NCBI GenBank assembly: GCA_022496805.1
Contig: CM040085.1
Coordinates: 28,611,811 to 28,675,810 of the forward strand
Reading direction: 5' to 3'
From: Pohlia nutans
Taxonomy: Eukaryota > Streptophyta > Bryopsida > Bryales > Mniaceae
DNA length: 64,000 bases
Below are positions 34,208 to 45,732 of the stretch, piece after piece. Each line of letters starts with the position of its first letter. Within the stretch, counting starts at the first letter, position 1. A program made the translations under genes and the position numbers. The notes below the pieces were generated by a model. The model saw only the letters and a program-made list of their open reading frames with translations, was not told the origin of the DNA and did no database searches.

Positions 34208-34844
34208 GTAAGTGTGTAATAAATGTCATATTTTATCACCACGTATTATGTGACTCTTTATTCCTGTAGGGTGCCCTTAATCGATGTTCTAATGACAGAA
34301 CTCCGTGAAGATAAAATTTAAACGAGGCACATACTATATGAAGCAATCAGAAACCATGCAATATTTTTCAATGACAATATACATGTCCGAAGTAAATTAA
34401 TATCCCCTAGCAGCGGTTGTTGATTTCTGATGATTCCATAACGGAAACGATGTTGTATTCGTGTATAATATGTTCGGCTTTATACAGTACCTGCAGCAGG
34501 GGTTTGAAGACCTCTGTACTGGCCTATGGTACCGTGAACCACGTATAGTATGTACTGCAATAATGGTCAGCTTTGTGAATTTAAAAACTAGTGACATGAA
34601 TTGTTATTTTAGTCACTGCATATCATATGCACTATCAACGCAAAACCTACTGATTTATGCACGGGTATTGCACACGAATCTTAACCATTGTCTATAGTAT
34701 ACGGAGTAAAATTGTGAGGATGAGAACCAATGAGTACTAGAATGTGATGGGTTTTGAAGTCTGTGAGCCTCGTTATGTTTGATTTACCGGTTTAAAGGTA
34801 CGTTGTGAGAATATAAACTTCTGAACTATTGACTGGTACCACAG

Positions 34845-36368
34845 AGGAATCCCAACCAACCCGTGAACGATGGAGAGGACTATGGTAACAATGGTGGTGC
34901 TGGGCAATCGGACCACAGCAGTGATGGAGAGTTAGCAGACAGCGGGGACGTGGGTGGTGACGAAGTCTACTTTGATGCCGCAGAGTCTGAAGAATTTGAA
35001 GCTGCTCCGCCAAATACCGATGTTGATTTCGATGCAATGGCAGAAAACTACTTTGCGCGCGTGGACGAGATCCACCAGCAAGTACGAGACGAAGAGGATG
35101 CAGTCTTAGATTTCGAAGACTTGTCCGCCGAAGAGGAGGAACCTGACAGGACGCCTATCCTAGAGGAACTACTTCAGAAATCAGCAGAGCCTCTGTTTCC
35201 CGGATCCCAGAGCAACAGGTTACAATTCTCCGTTATTTTAATGTCATTGTGCACCCTGTTCTCTATTAGCCATCACTGTCTCGATGAGATTCTAACATTT
35301 CTGAAGTATGACATATTACCTGCGAATAATAATTGTCCTAAATCTTCATACGAGATGAAGCGCATGCTACAAAAACTTGGGTTGTCGCATGAAACTATAC
35401 ATTGTTGTGAGTGTGGAAAAACATTGTATTGGAAAGAGAATGCAAACCTACACCAGTGTCCAAAATGCCAAAAGTCGAGGTACATTTCTGGATCTAATTC
35501 AATCCCGGTCCGAGTGTTGAGATACTTTTCTATTATCAAACGGTTACGCACAATGTTTCGATGTCCAGAGCTAGCTAAACATATGCGATGGCATAGTACA
35601 AATCATTCTAACGATAGGAAGATGAGATCAGTTGTTGATAGTGAGCAGTGGCGATTAATTGAACAGAACTTTCCTAGCTTTAGCAGACACGAGAGGAACA
35701 TAAGAATGGGACTTGTGATTGACGGTGTTAATCCGCACAGCTTACAGTCCTCCAAACATTCAGTGTGGCCTGTTATGTTAGTGCTCTACAACCTCCTTCC
35801 TTACCTAGTGACAAAAAGGTTCTTTATTTCTTTAACCATGATCATACCTGGACCTAGCTCTCCCTCTGAAGACACCATAGACGTATACATGCAACCGCTG
35901 GTGCATGACTTGAAGAAGCTATGGGTGGGTGTTGATGCGATTGACATGTCAGTACCTGTAGAGGAAAACCGGCGCTTTAAACTACGTGGCATGCTTATAT
36001 GGACGATACATGATTTTCCTGCATATACCTTAGTGTCTGGTCAATCAGGGAAGGGCTTAGCTGGTTGTCCAATTTGTGGAGAGGGAACATTGGCAGAGCA
36101 TTCTCGACAGGCACATAAGACAATCTTTCTCGAAAATCGGAGGTGGCTGAGGCGTAATCATCGGTGGAAGGCCGCTCGCGCTGCGTTTAATGGGCGACCA
36201 AACAATGACGAAGCACCACCTCGTCAGTCAGGATTGACGATCATTCGACGGGGAGCTTGGAGGGAGACATACTTGCAAATGGGGGGCCGGCCTAATTCTA
36301 AGCACGATCCAGTGAAGCGGACCGGCGTGAAGAGAGTTAGTATTTTCTACAGCCTGCCTTACTGGGAG
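34845..36368 (+). CDS. TNP2 transposase gene, main exon (Transposase_21 domain)
   Basis: The acceptor ACAG lies at 34841-34844 and the donor at 36369-36370; the exon is open for 508 codons. An acidic N-terminal segment precedes a double zinc ribbon (CCECGKTLYW and CPKCQKSRY). The conserved TNP2 run follows: LRTMFRCPELAKHMRWHS, GLVIDGVNPH, SVWPVMLVLYNLLP, IPGPSSPSEDIDVYMQPL-like and the GCPICGEGT knuckle. It ends SIFYSLPYWE, as in canonical TNP2 before the next conserved block. This is the catalytic transposase of CACTA elements. Confidence 0.85.
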
Positions 36369-36923
36369 GTAATTTTTATTCCCATCATGTGACAATTTAA
36401 TTTGAAACGTACAGTTGTGAATGACGATTTGGAGTGTCAGAATCATATGTAGTGTCCGACAATTTTGTAACACTTGCAGTGGCCGTCAAGATTGGGCTAC
36501 ATTGTTTTCTATGTAAAAAGCCTCGTTATTGCTGACTTGCAGAACTCGGTCCGACTTAACTAGAAATCTAGGATATAGAAAACCCTGGTAGGTAGCTAGT
36601 TACTGTAACAGGAGTCATGCACTGCTGTCAAAACACTGTAGCATAATGTAGGGTTCATAAATAGACGCCCTGGGATGGGGAATTTAAAATTTCCGTAAGT
36701 ACCTCCTGTGATAAACCAACACTGCTGTAGAAATAAAAGATGGTCAAGTGTCTAGGTCGATACTGATATGCACAGTAGAGCTGTAAGAATTGAAATCAGT
36801 AACTGCTGATGTGCTTTACAAATCAGGAATTCACGAAACCAGTTTTTTTGGTGATCGAATCATTTGTGCTAAGAATGAAGTACCGTGTTTTGTGGACAGA
36901 AACTCCTAACATGACATACGTTA

Positions 36924-37795
36924 GACGCTATGCATTGTGAAAAAAACATATGCGAGAATTTGTTGCGCACTTTGTTTGGCGAGACTGATGGCGCTAAGTC
37001 ACGTGAGGATATGCGTGCACGAGGAATTCGTCCGCATTTGCATTTGCAACGAAATGCGGACGGTCAAACTTATTTTAAACCGGACGCCCCTTATGTTCTG
37101 TCCAAAGAGCACCAGCAGGAATTTCTTGCTACACTAAGGGAGCTGAAATTTCCGTCTCATTATGTTGGTCCTCTAAGGCAAAGAATTACTGATGGAAAAT
37201 TGCGGGGCTTGAAAACCCACGATTTCCATATACTGTTGTAGCAAGTCATACCCCTATGTTTGCGTAACGTTGGTCATCCAAAGGTTGTGGGTGCAGTCAT
37301 GCGTGTTAGTAGATTATTTCGGAAAATCTGCTCCAAAGTAGTAGATGTTGATCAGAAGGAAGAAATGCTTCAGGATGTAGCCGAAACAATTTGTTCTTTG
37401 GAGAAGGAGTTGCCTCCTTCAATCTTTGTCATTATGATGCACCTACCAATCCATTTGGTGGAGGAGTTGTATATTTGTGGTCCTGTGCACACAAGGTGGA
37501 TGTACCCAATTGAGAGGTACATGAAGGGTTTAAAAGGCTTTGTGAAAAACAAAGCAAAACCGGAAGGGAGTATGGCAAACGGGTATTTGAGGGAAGAGTC
37601 CATTGGATTTCTTAATGAGTATCTAGCGGAATATACACCCACCACAAAACGTGCTTGGGATGACAAGGAGGAACCTGCTATGTACGACGAGATTCTTGAA
37701 GGTGCCAACCGAGATCGACCCATGACACCTGAATTTTTGAAGCTCATCCATGGGTTTGTCTTGGATAATACGGAGCATATGGAGCCCTATAGAAG
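36924..37795 (+). pseudogene. TNP2 gene, downstream exon with an internal amber stop (DUF4218)
   Basis: The frame continues the TNP2 core (DAMHCEKNICENLL, LKTHDFHILL), then meets TAG at 37239-37241. The same frame resumes with QVIPLCLRN and a DUF4218-type region (MMHLPIHLVEEL, GPVHTRWMYPIERYMKGLK). Related proteins have a Gln pair at this point, so a CAG-to-TAG change is the simple reading. A small exon between this and the main exon was not resolved. The donor is GTATGT at 37796. Confidence 0.75.
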
Positions 37796-37855
37796 GTATG
37801 TTGTCCCTTCCCTCTTACAGTTATTTTAAATTTTCTTTTACTTATTTTTCTGCAG

Positions 37856-38028
37856 TTTTTGATGGTACCAAAATGTATGATTTATTTCATAAATGGTGCG
37901 GAGGGTTTTGTATGTATGAGAAACCATGTATGAATCAGCCATTTGCCAAGGACATGTGTGACAAAGTGCTTGGCATGAGTGCATTTTCTGTCAATTTTTG
38001 GGGCAGAAAATTTCTGTCTCAGATTAAG
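37856..38028 (+). CDS. Candidate TNP2 exon, frame not reconciled
   Basis: It lies between TTTCTGCAG and a GTATGG donor. The only open frame reads FDGTKMYDLFHKWCGG. I could not join it to the exons on either side in one continuous frame using these signals, so it either uses other splice sites or carries an indel. Confidence 0.35.
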
Positions 38029-38209
38029 GTATGGCACGGACATGGTGGCACTGTGAATACCAAAGAGTATAAACTATGTACAATGTCATGTATGTATGTG
38101 GGATATGATTTCATGTATGTGCGAAATCATTGTCACCTGTATTAGTGTAGTGTTAATGAATAATTAAGCAGTGTTACTGTCCTATTTACTAGTCCATCGC
38201 GTTTTGCAG

Positions 38210-39398
38210 GAAATATGGTGAAAGTGTAACACAAAGGGATCAGGAAAGAGATTTATATCGACGAGCACAGCGTCGAGGCGGAAGGAGAACGAGATTTGCT
38301 TACCCAAGAGAACTGCAGAAATTACCGGACTTCGCACAATGGGTACTAGAGGAGGTAAGGCGTGAGCAACAAGCTGGGGAGATAGTGAATCCGAGGGTCT
38401 TGGACACAGCAAGAGGTCCAGTAAATGTAGCTGCTGGTTATAAATCTATGTATGCATTTGGAAATCATTATCGCGTTCTAAGCTCAGAGCGACCACTAAG
38501 AACATGTGACAGTGGAGTGGCAGCTACATTTAAACAGATTTGCAGGAACGGAACTATAGATGCTAATCAAGTGAATGCAGATGTAGAGTATGTTGGTCAC
38601 ATAGAAGAGATTCTAGAATTAAACTATAGACGGCATTGTCTAGTAGTTTTAGTATGTGATTTTGTCAAAGCAAACTATGTTGGTGAAAATGCAACCATAA
38701 AAAAGGACAAGTGGGGCTTTACATTAGCAAATTATGATAGAAGGTATGGTAGTGTCTGCCGAGACAGTTTTGCATTCCCATCCCATTGTGAACAAGTTTT
38801 TTATTCGAATGCGAGGGAGCGTCCGGGATGGAGAGTGGTGTTGAGGAAGGAGGTGAGAGGAAGACGAGTTTTGCCAAATAACGGTGACGAAGAGGATGCA
38901 GAGCTGTTCCAAATGGGCCGCGACGAGGATTTTGAAGGCTTACGCCCAGATCGTGAAGTAGGTGAGCAGGAGCTACCACCGGCTGCCACAGGAGAGGATG
39001 TCATATTGCAACCAGAAATTAGACGAAACAGGGGGAGACGTGGAGGACGTGGAGCACGTGGTCGTGGTCGGGGAGGCCGACCTGGTAGGCGGGCGACCAT
39101 TCCTGAACCCGCAGCAGAAGACGAGGAACTGCATGCTAGCAGCGAAGATGACGAACGAGACGAAGAGGAACGGCTGTACAGGGCACAGACAAACAATGGA
39201 CAACGAGGTCAACGAAGAACAAGAGCACAAGAAGATAACAGGGGCAGCAGAAATGTAAGGCAACGGCACCATTCGGAAGAGGACAGTGACAGCGATGAAG
39301 ATAACAAAGCAGAGGGAGTCAGCAGCTCCTCTACAGAGTTGTATTCTGGAAGTTCTTCCACTGAGCCAGATTTTCATGAAGGTGGAGAGGTGAGCTGA
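38210..39398 (+). CDS. TNP2 gene, 3' exon with DUF4216 and RGG-rich tail
   Basis: The acceptor is TTTTGCAG at 38202-38209. The region includes LPDFAQWVLEEVRREQ, then a DUF4216-type domain (VEYVGHIEEILELNYRRH, DKWGFTLANYDRRYG, FAFPSHCEQVFYSN, WRVVLRKE), both typical of the C-terminal part of long TNP2 proteins. The tail is an RGRGGRGARGRGRGGRPGRR-type Arg/Gly run followed by an acidic, Ser-rich end. It stops at TGA 39396-39398. Confidence 0.75.
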
Positions 39399-41474
39399 AC
39401 CAAGTTTATATGTGTTTGAGGTCAGTTTCAGCTGATTTAATGGTTGTGTTTGGGGATGAGAATGGCACTGATCTACATTTGCTTGGAATGAAAATGTAGG
39501 AAACATTTACTGAACTTCTAGCATTTAGATGCTGAACATGTACCAATTGTATATCGAATAAAATCGTGTGATAATATCGTAGCGTCTGATGTAGTTTTCA
39601 GTTGCAGGTTTGCTCAAAAATGTTTTGAAAAGTTCAAGGAAAGATACGTGTGAATGAAAGGGTTGATAAATCTGTAGTGTCAGTGATGTATAAGTTGTAA
39701 GAAAAATGTAGCTATATTTGTAGTTTTTCTTATAAGGAGTGTTCTCTGCTCGTTCAATTGGAGCGTGTGCTAAATAATTTTGAATACATACTCTGTTTTA
39801 CTCCACAGTCAGGGACGTATGTTATTCGCTGATGTTAGTAAACGATGAGTGTGTCTCAGGGATGCCGAATTTCAAGTGCGATACTAGTAGAACATGTTTT
39901 ACAGTATATTTTTATGTCGTTGAACACAGCTATAACCAATAAATGTTCCAAGCTAGTGTTAAGTGGAAGTGAATGGAATGTGTTTTTCGCTCAAGTTATT
40001 CCCTTGTTTAACATTGTTGTGGTTATTCAAGTGGGAATGATAATGTGTTGTACTGTACGTTGATGTCCTATCCGATGTTTACAAAAACAACGTAACATAT
40101 ACCATCCTTTGTTTGTGTAGGAAGCACACTCTGGAATGGAAGGCTAAGCAATGGTGAACAACAACAGACCTGAGCGGGGGAGTAAAGGACTGATCTGATT
40201 GCAGTGCACGAGGATAAACTCGAATTACAATGGTTGCAGTAACGACAAAACTATGTCAATTACAGGTTCTGATATCATGTACCATCAATTCTATGTCATG
40301 CGAAACAGAGGACAATGTAGATTGAGTGATTGTTAACCTACTGAAATGGTTTTAGGAATTTCATTACAAACTGTTAGTTTTTATAAAATTATATGTAATG
40401 GTAAATTATTTCAGGTTCTTTGTCCATGTCACTACGTACGACAAGATAAAACATGTTATGATTTTTAGTTTCACAGTGCCAAAAAGTATTCCTACAAGTA
40501 CATGGAATTTAGCATTAACAATACCAAGTTTTGAACATGCAACATGTGAAATATTTGTACGGTTGACAAGTGAAGACATGAAGCCCTATGAGTTACAGAG
40601 TTTTCGTCATAGAGTACCAAAAAGGCAGACCTCTACTACCCAGGGAGTGTCAATGATGATTACGTTTTCGATTTCTGAGTTGTTTAAAGTGGTTCTAGTT
40701 TCCGTTTATATTGCAAGTGTACAGTATTAAAATTTACAAATATGAGAAACTTTTCGTTTAAAATGCGTCTCCGGTGACTCCAGCTTGCTTAATGAAAATC
40801 TGAGGGTGTATTCCTGCTTAATTCATGGCACAGGCCCATTACTGTGTACACTCCAACCTTACGGAGTTATCATCACACAATTTTCATGAATCTACTATTT
40901 TTACAGTAACTGTGAATACTTTATGTGCTTTGCTTTAGAAATGTAGGTAAGTAGTCATCTTCATGTTCAGAACAGGTAGAAACATTGCTACAGCAGTCGT
41001 GTACTGTACGTAGATGTATAGCATTGTATGTTGTCCTCAGATTGGCACAAAACACTGTGAGCGACTCTTAAAATTGGATCCCTTACTCTGGTGTATGAAT
41101 ATTTGATCAGACACCATTCGAATTGGGTCCCTAATTCTCGTGACACTGAAACACATGTATATGTAAGTGTAATAGTATTAACAATTAAAATCTTCTGATT
41201 GAATATGATCTACTAAACACTCAAGGATACAAATCGAGACACTACAAAGACAAATAGACCCGTATGAAATGACTGAGGAAAAATTGATTTGTGCAAGGAT
41301 ACAGTCCAGCTCATGAGTCCACGCTGTAAGTGAATCCCTGAAATTGACGAGGCCATTGACACGGGTTCTAATACTGTCCAAATTGACAGAATCAGTTGGA
41401 AATATGAAGCCACTGTCATATTGGACAAATTTGTGTCAATTTTGTGTCATTTAGACACCCATTTCCTTGTAGTG
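39399..41474. other. CACTA-1 right subterminal region, non-coding
   Basis: No gene is seen after the TNP2 stop; the short ORFs at 39845-40730 and 41178-41428 have no domain. Near the terminus, words such as TTGACA, GTGTCAA and GTGTCATTTAGACACC cluster, as expected for transposase-binding subterminal repeats. Confidence 0.55.
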
Positions 41475-41482
41475 TTGTGATT

Positions 41483-43094
41483 CACTACAAGAAGAACCGC
41501 GTCCAGGCTGACAAATTTTAAACAGTCTTTTATCAATCTTTATGTCATTTTGAATTACTTGATTTGGACACCGTTTTGATAGAGTTCTATACAAATTTTG
41601 TCAATTTCGATGGCTCATGAGGGAAACTACGGTTGTGACACTTGGCCTCCACGTAGCTTCTACGTGGATGACACGCTGGAATCACACGCGGGTCTTGGTA
41701 ATTTATACGAGCCTTAATTTTTTAAATTACCCTAAAGTAAATTACTTTTTTAGCCAATCTTTCCACTATAGTCAATTATTTACTATCGACATTAAAAATT
41801 ATAATTATCTTAAAAAATCAGATTTTTTAAATAATATTTAAAGAATAATTCACCCATTTTGAAGCGATATGTCAGGAATGGATGAATGTGAATTTCACTT
41901 CATAATTGTGGGTGGAGGAAGGAGATGAAGTCTTGTGCTTTATACAAAATTCAGTGCACTAGTGTTGACAATGAATATGGGATATGTAGAACTTCTCCCA
42001 TTTTCTCTTATTCACCGGTTAAACTATTCTACAAAAATGTGCATTACTTAAGCATTAACCCCTAAACGTCCAGGCATCCAGTTTCTGGACGTTTGTTGGT
42101 CAAACCCAATTTTGATCTTGAAGACGACTTTTGTTGCTAATACACCCAACTAAGAAAATGAAATTTATTAAGTCTAGTTTGAACTCCACTTTTCAAATCT
42201 TAAAAATTCCAATTATCGAGTATTTTATTGCTTGTGCAAGCTTTGTAGCTCAAGGTTTGAATTACACTACATAGGATGTTCACCTTTCGAATTTCAAGAT
42301 TTAAATAAAAAAAATCTATGGAAAACATATCATGTGATTCTCCATTGTAATTTGTACCTGCTCCCAAAAAAATATTAATTTTTTAAAGCTTTTTTGTAAT
42401 AAAAATTATTTTTTGAAGTATTTGACTTAAAAATTTGTTAAAAAGGCCGTATTAAATCAAAAAAATCTGAAAATTTCAAGACTGATAGGAAACATTCAAT
42501 TCCATGCATGAAAAATATTACAAAATATATTTTGATAAATCTTGAAGGCTAAATTGTGTAGTTTGACTTTCCTACAAAGGAGTGGTACGTTTAAGGGTTA
42601 ATACTTCAAATCACAAAATTCGTGTTGAAGGTGGAAGATGACTTGATTGTGTAAGTATCCTTAGTTGAACATTGCTCAAAATAAGATACTCTACTATGCA
42701 CAATCAAGCCTCAAAAGTTTGATCACAACACATTTTCTTCTCAAACAACTCATGCATTCTTCACAACCTTATTGAATTTTGTCCATATCTCATGCACAAA
42801 CACTCCAAATCACAAATTTCTTTTGGGAGGTGGAAGATGACTTGGCATTCTAACTTTTCTATGGTGAAAACATTTCAAAATAAGATCATTTGCTATGCTC
42901 AATTGTGCACCAAAATGTACCGAAGTGAGAATTCACATGAGTTGACAGAAATAAAATACACCAACAAAAGGTTGTCAATTTAGACAATAAAAAGCTTGGA
43001 GTACCTCAAAGCGTGCTTCAAAAAGGCCTCTGTGGTCATAATTGACAGAAAGTTGTTAAATTTAAGTCATTTCGGGCCTGATATTCTTGTAATG
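41483..43094. mobile_element. CACTA-2, non-autonomous CACTA element, 1,612 bp
   Basis: It starts CACTACAAGAAGAACC and ends ATATTCTTGTAATG, a terminus with one changed base. The target duplication is ATT (41480-41482 and 43095-43097), matching the single ATT in the empty Tourist paralogue. There is no transposase. A 547-bp TTAA element lies inside. Confidence 0.85.
42055..42601 (+). mobile_element. TTAA-bounded element, group F (547 bp), inside CACTA-2
   Basis: The left end TTAACCCCTAAACGTCCAGG is followed by the palindrome ATCCAGTTTCTGGAC. The right end is GGTACGTTTAAGGG-TTAA (42598-42601). The right terminus resembles the group H element at 57343. It is non-coding. Confidence 0.75.
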
Positions 43095-43244
43095 ATTAGT
43101 CCATTGACTATTTGACGTGCACTTTTGATGTGTGAGGGGCGCACAAGAGTGGAGGAGTGTAAGTGCAAGAGCTCTTCAAACGTAGATGAATAATTTTAAT
43201 GAGTCGGCTTAGCATGCATGGATGTGAATGCTCTAAAGGGTTAA

Positions 43245-45180
43245 GGATAACTGAAATCTAGGTACATTGTGGTTCATTTTAAATACCCTTGCTACAGTAG
43301 CTGAATTGGGTCATAAGTAGCCAATATGTACAATGTGCATAGAATTTGGTTACCCTTTAACTCCATCTGCAGAACATTGGAGTGCACAACTGCGAATCCC
43401 CCTCTTGACTCCATCTTCATCATTCTTGATCCTGCAAATCTACAGACTCAGGCTTCCTCTTCTGCCCATGCAGCCCATACCCCAAGATAGAACAAAAATG
43501 TCAAGCTACTCCTTTCTTCGATCTGTTTGTACAGAAAGTTGTATGAGGGGTGGTTCATACAGTGGTTGATGGTCGAGAGTCCGTCGAATTCCACTAACCA
43601 GATTGCAAGAAAGCCAGAAATTGATCTCAGGCTTCACGCTAGAGCTCAACCTCCAAAGGCCACCGTCCTCCAAAGTACCTTTATGGCATCACGTTTTGTG
43701 AGTTTTAGCACCAATGCCATGGAACCTTGAGGGAGCATTGGGTTGGCCGAGAAATGAGATCTCAATTCTTCCTCGAGAGGTTGTTGATTTTGTTTTGGCA
43801 AAATATTTTACTATATATTTTCAGCCCAAGACTTTGGACTCTCGGCATGAATTGGGTTTGGACTGCGACGGCCTCTCATCAGAGTGTGAACCGGCCCTAA
43901 AATTAACTATTGTAAACAATGCGTGATGACATTTGCTTTTTGAATTTGTTCTCATGTGGACATACCCATTACAACCAACATCCAATTCCGCCCTCATGTA
44001 CTGGTAGCGTACATTAACGTATATTCCATAACATAAGTGTACACCTATGGTATGTGAGGGCAAACTTGTTAAATGGATGGTAATGGGTATATCTACTTTA
44101 GTAAAATCTTTCGAATCAGCTCTTGTCCTAAAACCGCCCCTGAAATGGACACATCTGTTACATTCTCTCCATATAACATACACTGGGTGTTGCGTTCAAA
44201 AGCATCTTTCAACTCTCAGAGCAGATCACTACCCCTGCAAGCTCTTGCTCAAGAGCATCAAATGCTAACTCTATCTCTGATTCCATTCACATACCGTTAT
44301 TATCATCAGCAGCAGATTCTTGCGTTCCCACAGGGAAATTAAATCGCAGAATGAGCAAACAAATTTAGTGGTAGAGGTTACAAATGTTCTGGTCAAAAAT
44401 GGAAGATTATGCTTCTTATTATGTGCACTACTAAATATACAAGATGAATCTCATTATTGGGTGACAAATCTCATTCAAAAAGGTAGAATTTTTCAGTAAA
44501 ACGATTGGGAGCAGGCTTAGAATGACATTATCATAGAACACTCCAGAACAACATTTCAATGTCATTCTAACGTGTTAGAAATATCAATGTTGCTTAAAAT
44601 GACATCCCAATGTCATTCCAAATGTCATTCTAAGTTGCTCTACCCTCTTCTGTAAAGATACATAGACAAAAATGCCACCTTAGTGATAGCTACACCTTAT
44701 GAGTAATTGCTACTTCTTGAGGTCAAGTCGATGTTACAATACAAATTCATTCTATTTAGTGTCATCTGTGATTTAATGCAATGTCAAATTAAATTATGCA
44801 TGATAGAGTAAATGAGTTTTTTTCGTTTAATTTGTATCTAGGGATCACCATCACAAAACTTTTTAGGGGATAGTGCTCACAAGTGATCAACACGAAATCC
44901 AAAGCAAGTAAACTATGTTCATCAACAAGTTCACTAATTCATGAGGCTTGATTAAGCATTAAACCTATGAAATAGTGTATCATACAATAAGTACATAAGT
45001 AAGTCTGTACACAATGCTTATGCAACTAAGATTCTGTTCAGAGGAATGCCAATCGATAGACTTGCAATAAACACACAGAGAAGGAATTTGAAGAGGATAA
45101 TACTTGCAATTTCAAATGAGACTCATGTAACTTGCAGGAAGAACTTGTGCACACAATTGTGTACATCATCCAGAACCAAT
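43245..45180. other. Gene-free stretch between the insertion stack and DMP-1
   Basis: No convincing gene. 44165-44345 resembles 45440-45720 (shared GCATCTTTCAA, CAGATCAC and GCATCAAATGCT words), suggesting duplicated 3' flank of the DMP locus. 43960-44095 has a weak inverted repeat (CATACCCATTAC and GTAATGGGTAT). ATGTCATTCTA words repeat at 44540-44640. Confidence 0.4.
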
Positions 45181-45434
45181 TTTTTTTTTTTTTTTACACA
45201 AACAGAGGGGAACCCTTTATTGCGAGGAAGCAAAATACAAACCCACCCCACCGAGACCGGCGAGGTTGGTAGACCAAGACTGACCATTAATCTCACTAAC
45301 CTGAAATTAGTAAAAGGACCCGTAAGGGCCCATCGGATATTGTGCTCAACGGGGACATAAGTGCCCATAACTCCATTACTGCACCATTCCCTCATGAAGC
45401 TGTTGAGTGTAACGACGAGTGACACCGCCCCCTA
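45181..45434 (-). mobile_element. Possible retroposed 3' end (poly-A tail on minus strand)
   Basis: A 16-nt T run on plus (45180-45195) is followed by a segment whose minus strand ends in AATAAAGGG and then the A tail. Its composition is more GC-rich than the neighbours. This is what a LINE/SINE or processed-transcript insertion leaves. I could not identify the source or matching target duplications. Confidence 0.35.
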
Positions 45435-45732
45435 AAATGTACATTTTCTCCACAGAACGCATATTGGGTATCACCTTGAGGAGCATCTTTCAATGCTCAA
45501 AGCAATCTCACCGGTGAGGATAGTATCTTTATTTCCGAATCTCGTATACCATCCTAGTAGCTGGCAAAAAGTCTTCCGAAGTCAAATTGGCACCTCAATT
45601 TTTTGCAAGAAATTTGAGGAAAGCAGCCACCGTTGGAAATGCTCTCAGAGCCAGATCACCACATCTGGAAGCGCATCAAATGCTCACCCTCGCATTGAAT
45701 TCATTCGCAGACCATTACTATACGTGTTTTGG

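Larger units (their letters stand above)
19989..41474. mobile_element. CACTA (En/Spm) transposon CACTA-1, 21,486 bp
   Basis: The termini are CACTACAAGAATG and CATTTCCTTGTAGTG. The 3-bp target duplication is TTG (19986-19988 and 41475-41477), confirmed by the empty Tourist paralogue, which reads CTACTTGTGATT there. It carries a TNP2 transposase gene on plus and a Transposase_24-type gene on minus. A 5,461-bp copia element sits between them, leaving about 16.0 kb of CACTA sequence. Subterminal zones are rich in TGACAGA/TGTCAA words, as expected for transposase binding. Both genes look decayed or hard to assemble, so autonomy is doubtful. Confidence 0.92.
19828..43233 (+). mobile_element. Tourist-like MITE, second copy, split by two CACTA elements
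   Basis: It begins GAGCATAACCACCTATGCCC and ends GGATGTGAATGCTC, with CAA/TAA flanks. The three pieces (19828-19988, 41475-41482, 43095-43233) are collinear with the intact Tourist element 6083-6385. After removing both CACTA elements and one copy of each TSD, 302 bp remain against 303 bp in the intact copy. Confidence 0.85.
15065..43244 (-). mobile_element. TTAA-type element, group D copy 4, split by nested insertions
   Basis: The outer ends are TTAACCCTTTA at 15065 and TAAAGGG-TTAA at 43241-43244. Surviving pieces (about 15065-15076, 19067-19392, 19619-19827, 43234-43244) are collinear with the reverse complement of the intact copy 7732-8277. Removing the 4.0-kb TTAA element, the 226-bp fold-back and the Tourist-plus-CACTA block leaves about 552 bp against 546 bp in the intact copy. 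This arithmetic supports the reconstruction. Confidence 0.75.
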
